This document shows positions 29,380-36,453 of a stretch of DNA of 64,000 nt, in pieces. The notes beneath the pieces were generated by a model. The model made no database searches and was not told the DNA's origin. It saw only the letters and a program-made list of their open reading frames with translations. The number at the start of each line of letters is the position of its first letter. The stretch's first letter is position 1. Source of the DNA: an uncultured Pelagibacteraceae bacterium (GTDB lineage Bacteria > Pseudomonadota > Alphaproteobacteria > Pelagibacterales > Pelagibacteraceae); the NCBI GenBank assembly GCA_902607115.1, contig CACLIZ010000001.1, positions 1 to 64,000 of the forward strand, read 5' to 3'. The translations under genes and the position numbers were made by a program.

Positions 29380-31065
29380 TTACGAATTTTTTAATCCAAA
29401 TAATAATTTTTTATTTATATCTTTTTTTAATTTATCCTCTGCTTCCTCTGATGATAATGCAGTATTCCAATAGTAAATAGCTTGTAATTTCATATTTAAT
29501 CTCCAAAGAACATCTCCGTAATGATCATTCACAACAGGATCTTCTGGCATTATCAATAAAGCATTTTTTAAAAATTTTTCAGCTGAAATATAATCTTCGG
29601 TCAAGTAGTAAGCCCAACCTACAGAGTCGATAATATATGGATCAGTTTGTGTTTGCTCATATGCCTTTAAAAGCATTTCCATTGATTGCTTAATTTTTAT
29701 TTTTCGCTCAAGCCAACTATAAGCTAAATAATTTAAAACATACGGCTGATCTGGATTTAGTTCTAAAGATAGCAATAAATCTTTGTCAGCTTTTTTATAA
29801 TCTTTGAGTCTTTCATAGCTTCCTCCTCTTCTATAAAGAATATCAGCATATGAGTCGGAGTCTTTGCTAATTTCATCAAGAGCGAAGTTGTAATTTTCAA
29901 TTGATTTATTGTATTCTTTAAATCTTTTATAAATATTTCCTAAATCAAAATAAACTTTTGGGGATTTAAGTTTTAAATTTTTTATTTTTGAATTTAGAAA
30001 AGTTAATGATTTTTCTTTTCCTTGCTCTTCTTTTAAAATATTAAATTCTTTTTTAATTCTATACCAATAATAAAAACCATCGTTATCATTAAATTTCTTT
30101 AATACTTTTTTTACCTTTTCTTCCTTATTCATCAAGTAGTAATTTTCAGCAGCCAAAGAAAGATTAAATTTAAATTTTGGATTAAGATAATTTGAAATAT
30201 ATAAGTAAAAATTCGACATACCATATTCCTCTTGTGAAGAGTAAAGATTTGAAATTAAAAAAAATATTTCAGCAAGAATATCAGTTTCAGATTTACAGGA
30301 AAATATTTTAGAAAAATTATCAAACTTAGATAGATCAATCCAATTTTTGGATTGTAGAATTAATAATGTGCTTGTTATTGGTTCTATTTTTAAAGATACA
30401 TTCTTTGCAGACTCATATTCATTTTTATTAATTAAATTTGATATGTAAAAAAATATATATCTTGAATAGTCTCCACTGTCTGAGTTTAGCAATGCAGAAA
30501 AATAATTGTTGGCTCTATCATCGTCTAAATAGCAGTATTGAAAGGATAGAAGAATGTTGCCTAAATTTCCGTAATTTTTGACCTCTGATACTTTTTTTTC
30601 TAAGAATAGTTGGTTGTATGACTTTAATATTTCATAAATAATTTGCTCAAATGAATTTGGTATTAATATACTTTTCATAGCCAATAAGTGATGGTTTGCT
30701 TTATTAAAATCGCTTTTTTTTAAAGCATCGACTGTTAATAAAAGAGATGTTTGAAAATTATTTATATTATTTTTTGATTTAAAAACTTTGATTTGATTTA
30801 TGGCTTCACGAACTTTATTATTTAATACTAAGCTTTCAACGTATTTATCAAAATAGCTTGGATAATCTCTTAGAATACTTTTTGTAGAGTCAAAGTATTT
30901 TATAGATAGATCATTATCTCCATTTTCATATGAAACAAGCGCCGAAAAATAATTTGATAAATATCTCTGGTTGAAATTATTATTTTCAGTTGATTTTGAA
31001 AAAACTGATGAATGGTATAAAAATATAAGAAATATAAATAAAGCTTTTAAAAATCTAACTAACAT
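29380..31065 (-). CDS. Secreted tetratricopeptide-repeat protein
   Basis: A 561-residue protein with an N-terminal signal peptide (FLKALFIFLIFLYHSSVFS) and several C-terminal TPR units, e.g. PKVYFDLGNIYKRFKEYNKSIENYNFAL, ADILYRRGGSYERLKDYKKADKDLL and DPVVNDHYGDVLWRLNMKLQAIYYW. The middle is less regular but helical. Such proteins upstream of ispE are common in alphaproteobacteria and are probably periplasmic or membrane-attached scaffolds; no enzyme activity is indicated. Its start codon is only 11 bp from that of the divergent UDG gene. Confidence 0.8.
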   Translation of the reverse strand: MLVRFLKALFIFLIFLYHSSVFSKSTENNNFNQRYLSNYFSALVSYENGDNDLSIKYFDSTKSILRDYPSYFDKYVESLVLNNKVREAINQIKVFKSKNNINNFQTSLLLTVDALKKSDFNKANHHLLAMKSILIPNSFEQIIYEILKSYNQLFLEKKVSEVKNYGNLGNILLSFQYCYLDDDRANNYFSALLNSDSGDYSRYIFFYISNLINKNEYESAKNVSLKIEPITSTLLILQSKNWIDLSKFDNFSKIFSCKSETDILAEIFFLISNLYSSQEEYGMSNFYLYISNYLNPKFKFNLSLAAENYYLMNKEEKVKKVLKKFNDNDGFYYWYRIKKEFNILKEEQGKEKSLTFLNSKIKNLKLKSPKVYFDLGNIYKRFKEYNKSIENYNFALDEISKDSDSYADILYRRGGSYERLKDYKKADKDLLLSLELNPDQPYVLNYLAYSWLERKIKIKQSMEMLLKAYEQTQTDPYIIDSVGWAYYLTEDYISAEKFLKNALLIMPEDPVVNDHYGDVLWRLNMKLQAIYYWNTALSSEEAEDKLKKDINKKLLFGLKNS

Positions 31066-31076
31066 TTTTTTAATAT

Positions 31077-31781
31077 ATGGAAATAAATCGTAAAAATCAA
31101 AGTGACAATAATTTTGAAGAAGTTATGGATTTATTTGAAATTGATTATGTTTATGAAAATAAGCCAATTAAAAGAACTTTTGATGAACCTAATTTAGAAA
31201 ATAAACAATCTTTACTAGAAAATTTGAAAAAAAAAATTTTAAGTATTTCGGATTGTGAATTAAAAAAAAATTCTAATCAAGTAGTCTTTAGCGATGGCAA
31301 TCCTAGTAGCCCAATTATGATTATAGGTGAAGGACCAGGGCAAAAAGAAGACGAGATAGGCAAACCTTTTGTTGGTGATGCGGGTATGCTTTTAAATAGG
31401 ATGCTTGAAGCCATTAATATCAAAAGACCAAAAGTTTATATTACCAATGTAGTAAATTATAGGCCTCCGAATAACAGAAAACCAGAACTGTCAGAGATAA
31501 ATAGATACTCGGTCTTTTTAAGAGAACATATAAATATTATTGATCCAAAAATACTTATACTAATGGGAGGTACTGCTATGGAGGCTTTATTCGGTCAAAC
31601 CTTAAAAATATCTAAAGAAAGAGGTAAATGGAAAGAACTTATTGTTAATCAAAAAACATACTTAACAATTTTAACGTTTCACCCTGCTTACCTACTAAGA
31701 CAACCTGACCAAAAAAAATTCTCTTGGTCTGATCTAAAAATGATCAGAAAAAAGATAGATGAACTAAAAATTAATATTTAA
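31077..31781 (+). CDS. Uracil-DNA glycosylase family protein lacking the Fe-S cysteines
   Basis: A 234-residue protein with the family 4-type UDG core: IIGEGPGQKEDEIGKPFVGDAGMLLNRML (motif 1 region), ITNVVNYRPPNNRKPE, and the leucine-loop motif TFHPAYLLRQP. Classical family 4 enzymes bind a [4Fe-4S] cluster through four cysteines; here the protein has only one Cys (in ISDCEL), and the NY in VVNYRPP replaces the usual KC. It probably removes uracil from DNA without a cluster. A start at ATG 31125 (preceded by GAAG) is an alternative. The rnhB start overlaps its stop. Confidence 0.8.
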   Translation: MEINRKNQSDNNFEEVMDLFEIDYVYENKPIKRTFDEPNLENKQSLLENLKKKILSISDCELKKNSNQVVFSDGNPSSPIMIIGEGPGQKEDEIGKPFVGDAGMLLNRMLEAINIKRPKVYITNVVNYRPPNNRKPELSEINRYSVFLREHINIIDPKILILMGGTAMEALFGQTLKISKERGKWKELIVNQKTYLTILTFHPAYLLRQPDQKKFSWSDLKMIRKKIDELKINI

Positions 31782-32353
31782 TGAAAAAAATTATAGCTGG
31801 AGTGGATGAAGTTGGCAGAGGAAGTCTGGTAGGACCAGTTTTTGCAGCAGCTGTAATATTCAAAAAAAATGAAGATAAAAAAAAGTTTAAAGATTCCAAA
31901 CAACTTTCAAAAGAAAAAAGAAATAGTCTAGAAAAATATATTAAGAAAAACTGCATATGCGCTATTGGTTCAGCTTCTTTAAAAGAAATTGAAAAACTAA
32001 ATATTTTAAATGCAAGTTTATTAGCTATGAAAAGATCAATAAAAAAACTTAAAATTAAACCTACAATGACACTAATTGATGGGAATAAAGTACCAGATAT
32101 AATTGGCTATAAATTAAAGTGTATAATTAAAGGTGATCAAAAAATACCTGAAATATCAGCTGCTTCTATTATTGCTAAGGTTGCTAGAGATAGACTTATT
32201 ACAAAAATGTCAAAAAAATTTAATAGATACGCTTGGGATAAAAATGCAGGCTATGGAACTAAACAACATTTATCAGCAATTAAGAAATTTGGAGTAACTA
32301 AGCATCATCGGAAAACGTTCAGCCCTATACACAATATATTGAGTCCCAATTAA
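31781..32353 (+). CDS. rnhB: Ribonuclease HII
   Basis: A 190-residue RNase HII that cleaves RNA-DNA hybrids and single ribonucleotides. The active site is visible as AGVDEVGRGSLVGPV (D and E), TLIDGNKVP, and the later KGDQKIPEISAASIIAKVARD with the fourth acidic residue. Length is normal. It follows the UDG gene with a one-base overlap and precedes ccrM by 81 bp; the last codons carry the first of four clustered GANTC sites. Confidence 0.93.
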   Translation: MKKIIAGVDEVGRGSLVGPVFAAAVIFKKNEDKKKFKDSKQLSKEKRNSLEKYIKKNCICAIGSASLKEIEKLNILNASLLAMKRSIKKLKIKPTMTLIDGNKVPDIIGYKLKCIIKGDQKIPEISAASIIAKVARDRLITKMSKKFNRYAWDKNAGYGTKQHLSAIKKFGVTKHHRKTFSPIHNILSPN

Positions 32354-32417
32354 ATCATACAACAAGACGAGTCCATTTTTTTCAATCTCTGGTTGACGTA
32401 GAATCCACGCTGGAGTC
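32341..32417. promoter_or_regulatory. Cluster of four GANTC sites upstream of ccrM
   Basis: GANTC, the CcrM recognition sequence, occurs at 32341-32345 (GAGTC, in the end of rnhB), 32369-32373 (GAGTC), 32401-32405 (GAATC) and 32413-32417 (GAGTC). In random 30% GC sequence one site per about 360 bp is expected. A TTGAC at 32393-32397 could serve as a -35 element. In Caulobacter, ccrM transcription responds to methylation of promoter GANTC sites; the same type of feedback is inferred here. Confidence 0.55.
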
Positions 32418-32434
32418 TAATTGTTTTTTTAAAA

Positions 32435-33508
32435 ATGGTTAGTAAAAATTTACATAACAAAATTATCAACGGGGATAGTATAAGAGAGTTAAAAAAAATT
32501 CCTGACGAAACATTTGATCTAATATTTGCAGATCCACCTTACAATTTGCAATTACAAAATAGTTTAATCAGACCAGATAGGTCAAAAGTAAATGCTGTAA
32601 GCGATAAGTGGGATCAATTTGAAAGCTTTAAATCATATGATAGGTTCACAAACGAATGGTTAACTGAATGCAAAAGAGTACTAAAGAAAAATGGATCGAT
32701 TTGGGTAATCGGGAGTTATCACAATATATTTAGAGTCGGCAAAATAATTCAAGATTTAGGTTTTTGGATATTAAATGATGTTATATGGAATAAAAACAAT
32801 CCAATGCCAAATTTTAGAGGCACTAGATTTACTAATGCTCATGAAACTTTAATATGGGCTTCAAAAAGTAAAAAATCAAAATATACTTTTAACTACCAAT
32901 CAATGAAATCTTTTAATGATGATTTGCAAATGAGATCTACTTGGAATTTACCCATATGTAATGGTAAAGAAAGATTGAAGAATAACGGAGTAAAAGTTCA
33001 TTCAACACAAAAACCAGAGGCTTTATTACACAGAATTGTTTTAGCCTCTTCAAATAAGGATCATTTTATTTTAGATCCGTTTTTAGGATCAGGAACAACT
33101 GCTACAGTTTCAAAAAAGCTAGGCCGAACTTATTTTGGAATTGAAAAAGAAAAAAAATATTTTGAAGCTGCTAACAAAAGAATAAAAAATACAAATATAA
33201 TTAAAGACGAATATTTAGATACAATCCAGAATAATAAGTCAAAACCAAGAATTCCTTTTGGTTCATTAATTGAATTAGGAGTGATTAAACCTGGAACAGA
33301 AATCTATGATCAAAAGAAAAAAATTTATGCAAAAGTCATGGTTGATGGAAGCGTCAAATATAAACAAAACGAAGGATCTATACATAAAGTGGCGGCCCAA
33401 ATATTAGGTGCTGAAAGCTGTAATGGTTGGACATATTGGCATTATCAATCGGGAAATAGTTTAAAACCAATTGATGAGCTTAGACAACGTCTAAGACCAA
33501 GAAATTAA
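32435..33508 (+). CDS. ccrM: Cell-cycle-regulated adenine DNA methyltransferase CcrM (GANTC)
   Basis: A 357-residue beta-class N6-adenine methyltransferase: the catalytic FADPPYNLQL comes first (near residue 31) and the SAM motif LDPFLGSGTTA second. After about residue 270 it carries the extra domain found in alphaproteobacterial CcrM enzymes (PFGSLIELGVIKPGT, KVAAQILGAESCNGWTYWHY), so it is very likely the solitary GANTC methyltransferase rather than part of a restriction system; no nuclease gene is adjacent. It follows rnhB and is convergent with a flavoprotein gene (4-nt overlap). Regulation through upstream GANTC sites is plausible. Confidence 0.93.
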   Translation: MVSKNLHNKIINGDSIRELKKIPDETFDLIFADPPYNLQLQNSLIRPDRSKVNAVSDKWDQFESFKSYDRFTNEWLTECKRVLKKNGSIWVIGSYHNIFRVGKIIQDLGFWILNDVIWNKNNPMPNFRGTRFTNAHETLIWASKSKKSKYTFNYQSMKSFNDDLQMRSTWNLPICNGKERLKNNGVKVHSTQKPEALLHRIVLASSNKDHFILDPFLGSGTTATVSKKLGRTYFGIEKEKKYFEAANKRIKNTNIIKDEYLDTIQNNKSKPRIPFGSLIELGVIKPGTEIYDQKKKIYAKVMVDGSVKYKQNEGSIHKVAAQILGAESCNGWTYWHYQSGNSLKPIDELRQRLRPRN

Positions 33509-34638
33509 TTATTATAAATTTTACCTAAATAATTTTCTAGAAATCTTTTATTTTTAGAAAGATGTTTTAAAAAAATATTTCTAAAAAAAACATTTAATGG
33601 ATTTGATATATGAAATGCAAAGTGGTTGAACGAAGATCTAGAATTTATTTGTTTCGTCTTTAAAATCCGTTTTTTGTAGTAATTGGTAGAATTATTCTTT
33701 AGGTCATTAAACAGATCCTTTGCACCTTCTATTGATTGCGATGCACCTTGGGCAAATGATGGTGGAAATGAATAAAACGCATCACCAGTTAAAAAAATAT
33801 TTTTTGACTTGGGTATTTGAAATTTTTTGCTTACAAAGATTGGAAAGCATTTAATTTCTTTAACTTTTTTATCTAAATTTAAATGCGATTTTGAAGAAAT
33901 ATGTTTTAACAAGTTATTTATAAAAGTATTATCTTTAAATAAATTTCTATTTGAGATTTCTTCTTCAATTAATTCTTTCCTAACAATTGAGATAAAGTTA
34001 AATTCTTTGTTTTGGTTGATGGGATAAATTACGAAGTGAAAATTGGGCCCTAAATATAATGAAATATCAAAATTTTCGAAATTCTCAATGTTCCCTCTTA
34101 GAGCAATTGAGTTAAAATATTTGGGCAGACCATCTTTTTTAAATAAAATCTGTTTAGTTTTGGAATAAACTCCATCAGCAGCAACTAAATAATCGAATTC
34201 CTCATTTTTTTTATCTCTGAAGGATAATGCTAACTTATCTTGATCTTTAATATCAACAAGATCAGAATTGTAAACTATTTTTTCCTTAGGGATATTTTCC
34301 AAAAGAAATTCAATAAGTTTAGATCTTTTTAATGTAGTATATCGATTGCTCTGATTATTAAATTGAGATAAATCAATATCACAAATTTTTTTTGAATTTT
34401 TTGCATCTAGAAAATTTACTTTTTTTGGAAAACAAATGTTGCTTACATTTATTTTTTGAAAACCAATTTCATTTAATAAATTAATACTATTTACAGATAA
34501 TTGTATTCCATATCTTTCGTTTAGATCTAATGAATTTTTTTTTTCAAAGATTTTATAAGAGTGAGATTTACCTTGCTCTAATAGGTTTGCGAGAAATAAA
34601 CCTGAAATTCCTGCTCCTATAATTGCAATTTTTTTCAT
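33505..34638 (-). CDS. FAD-dependent monooxygenase (UbiH/salicylate hydroxylase-like)
   Basis: A 377-residue class A flavoprotein monooxygenase. The FAD dinucleotide motif IIGAGISGLFLA is at the N-terminus, the DG motif appears as VAADGVYSKTK, and the second FAD contact as LTGDAFYSFPPSFAQGASQSIEGA. This is the architecture of aromatic-ring hydroxylases, including those of ubiquinone synthesis. I cannot choose between a UbiH/L/M-type quinone hydroxylase and a catabolic enzyme. It lies between ccrM (convergent) and mutY (same strand, one-base overlap). Confidence 0.7.
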   Translation of the reverse strand: MKKIAIIGAGISGLFLANLLEQGKSHSYKIFEKKNSLDLNERYGIQLSVNSINLLNEIGFQKINVSNICFPKKVNFLDAKNSKKICDIDLSQFNNQSNRYTTLKRSKLIEFLLENIPKEKIVYNSDLVDIKDQDKLALSFRDKKNEEFDYLVAADGVYSKTKQILFKKDGLPKYFNSIALRGNIENFENFDISLYLGPNFHFVIYPINQNKEFNFISIVRKELIEEEISNRNLFKDNTFINNLLKHISSKSHLNLDKKVKEIKCFPIFVSKKFQIPKSKNIFLTGDAFYSFPPSFAQGASQSIEGAKDLFNDLKNNSTNYYKKRILKTKQINSRSSFNHFAFHISNPLNVFFRNIFLKHLSKNKRFLENYLGKIYNN

Positions 34639-35627
34639 TATAAATGAGATAGAGTGTTAAATATTTTTTTTGTAAATGAGGGTAAAATATATTTATTTAA
34701 ATTTGACTCATCTAATAGCAAGCTATCCTTTATAATTTTTTTTTTATTATTTTTATTAATAATAATTTTCATATTCATATTAGACATTTTTACATTTATC
34801 TTTTTGTTAATTGAAAGTTTAAATTTTTCTTTATTTATTTCGTTCATTGGAAAAATAACTAAGTTTTTTAAAAAATTAAATTTTTTGTTTTTAATTAATA
34901 AATACTTATTTTTATGCTTGTAAACATTTGCTTCAAAATACTTTATCTTATTAATCTTATTTTTACTTTGTATTAAAAAATTTTTATTTTTATAGGCTTT
35001 ACAATTTTGAATTAATGGACAAAAATTACAAGATGGTAATATAGGTTTGCAAACTAAAGCCCCTATTTCCATAATTGCCTGCGCATAATCACTTGATCTT
35101 TTGGAAGTATTAAAAAAAGATTTTTTTTTAGTTAAATTTTCTTTTGAAATTTCATTTTTCGTTTTAAGCAAAAAAATTCTTTTTAATATTCTCTCAACGT
35201 TGCCGTCCATTGGAATATAAGGTTGATTATGAGCAATAGCTAAAATTGATCTTGAAGTATATTCTCCAATACCTGGGAGAGACTTAAGTTTTTCTAAATC
35301 TTTTGGCAAACTTCCATTAAACTCTTCTAACAATTTAATTGCAGTTTTTTTTAAGTTTCTTGCTCTAGAATAATATCCAAGTCCTTCCCAATTTTTTAAA
35401 ACTCTTTGTTCATTTGCCTTTGCTAATGATTTTAAGTTTGGAAAATTTTTTATAAAACTTTCAAAATAAGGAATTACAGTTTTTACTTGTGTTTGTTGGA
35501 GCATAAATTCACTAACCAAAGTAAAGTATTCTCTATTTTTAGTTGATGTTTTTTTTCTCCAAGGAAGATTTCGCTTGTTATTATCGTACCATTTTAAAAT
35601 TTTATTTGGTATGTTTAGTTCTGGCAT
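34638..35627 (-). CDS. mutY: A/G-specific adenine glycosylase
   Basis: A 329-residue MutY, which removes adenine opposite 8-oxoguanine. The helix-hairpin-helix LPGIGEYTSRSILAIA and catalytic Asp in YIPMDGNVERIL are present, and the [4Fe-4S] ligands follow the C-x6-C-x2-C-x5-C pattern (CKPILPSC NFC PLIQNC). The C-terminal NUDIX-like domain is present but diverged and rich in Lys/Asn. Its start codon abuts that of the divergent DUF721 gene with no base between (CATATG, 35625-35630). Confidence 0.93.
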   Translation of the reverse strand: MPELNIPNKILKWYDNNKRNLPWRKKTSTKNREYFTLVSEFMLQQTQVKTVIPYFESFIKNFPNLKSLAKANEQRVLKNWEGLGYYSRARNLKKTAIKLLEEFNGSLPKDLEKLKSLPGIGEYTSRSILAIAHNQPYIPMDGNVERILKRIFLLKTKNEISKENLTKKKSFFNTSKRSSDYAQAIMEIGALVCKPILPSCNFCPLIQNCKAYKNKNFLIQSKNKINKIKYFEANVYKHKNKYLLIKNKKFNFLKNLVIFPMNEINKEKFKLSINKKINVKMSNMNMKIIINKNNKKKIIKDSLLLDESNLNKYILPSFTKKIFNTLSHL

Positions 35628-36113
35628 ATGAATTCAAAAAATTATAATAAGAATAGCAGAAAATTTATACAAGGTCTTAGATCATTTAAAGACATTTTGC
35701 CTTCCAAAGTAAAAAATCTAATTAATAAAAAAGGTCAAATTTATTCTGAAACATTAGATAATTGGAGATATTTTGTTGGTAATGATTTATTTGATATCAG
35801 CTTTCCTAAATCTTTCAAAAATGAAAATAAACTTGGATCTAGCTGTTTAACTGTAATGGTAAAAAGAGGTAATGAGGTTAATTTTGAATATTCTAAAAGT
35901 TTTATAATTGAAAAAATTAACTCTTTTTTTGGGTATGAAGCAGTTCATAATATAAAATTAGTTTCTTTTGAAGAAAAAAATAAAGAATTTAAAGAAAAGC
36001 AAAGAGAAGATGATGTGACAAAAAATAAATATAAAAAACAAATTTCTGATATTAAAAATGAAAAAATAAAAGATTCTTTAATTGAGTTAAGTAAAGTATA
36101 TAAAAAAAAATGA
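35628..36113 (+). CDS. DUF721 / DciA-like protein
   Basis: A 161-residue protein whose first 110 residues match the DUF721 family (IYSETLDNWRYFVGNDLFDISFPKSF; LTVMVKRGNEVNFEYS; INSFFGYEAVHNIKLV), followed by a charged tail. DUF721 includes DciA, the helicase loader that replaces DnaC in most bacteria. Position between mutY and a DsbA-like gene followed by smc is the normal alphaproteobacterial context. Its ATG is directly back-to-back with that of mutY, so its promoter must lie inside mutY. The following gene overlaps by 4 nt. Confidence 0.78.
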   Translation: MNSKNYNKNSRKFIQGLRSFKDILPSKVKNLINKKGQIYSETLDNWRYFVGNDLFDISFPKSFKNENKLGSSCLTVMVKRGNEVNFEYSKSFIIEKINSFFGYEAVHNIKLVSFEEKNKEFKEKQREDDVTKNKYKKQISDIKNEKIKDSLIELSKVYKKK

Positions 36114-36445
36114 AAAAAATTTTATTCACATTGATAGTTTTTTTGTTATCCTATGCTAACTTAGGCGCAGAAAATAAAGTTAAAAGAATATTTGAGGGAA
36201 AAGAAGACTCCAAAATTACCATATTAGTCTATGAGTCGCTTACTTGTTCTCATTGTGCAAAATTTCATTCCGACGTTTATCCAGATTTAAAGAAAAATAT
36301 TGAAGATTTTGTTTTAGAAGACCGAATCGAGGGTGTAAAAAAATACAACGTGAGCGCTACTCCTACTTTAATTATCAATGGTGAAAAGTTTGAAAAATCA
36401 CTAACCTATAAAAATTTAGAAAAAACTTTAGAAAAACTGTTATAA
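36110..36445 (+). CDS. Short DsbA-like thioredoxin protein, helical domain missing
   Basis: A 111-residue protein with a signal peptide (ILFTLIVFLLSYANLGA), a thioredoxin-like active site CSHC at about residues 46-49, and the cis-proline loop SATPTLIINGEKF near the end. DsbA-family proteins in this mutY/smc context are normally about 200 residues because a helical domain is inserted between these halves. Here DLKKN is followed at once by IEDFVLEDRIEG, the segment that normally ends that domain, so about 80 codons appear to be deleted in frame. It may be a minimal periplasmic oxidoreductase or a non-functional remnant. Confidence 0.7.
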   Translation: MKKILFTLIVFLLSYANLGAENKVKRIFEGKEDSKITILVYESLTCSHCAKFHSDVYPDLKKNIEDFVLEDRIEGVKKYNVSATPTLIINGEKFEKSLTYKNLEKTLEKLL

Positions 36446-36453
36446 GTTAGTTC

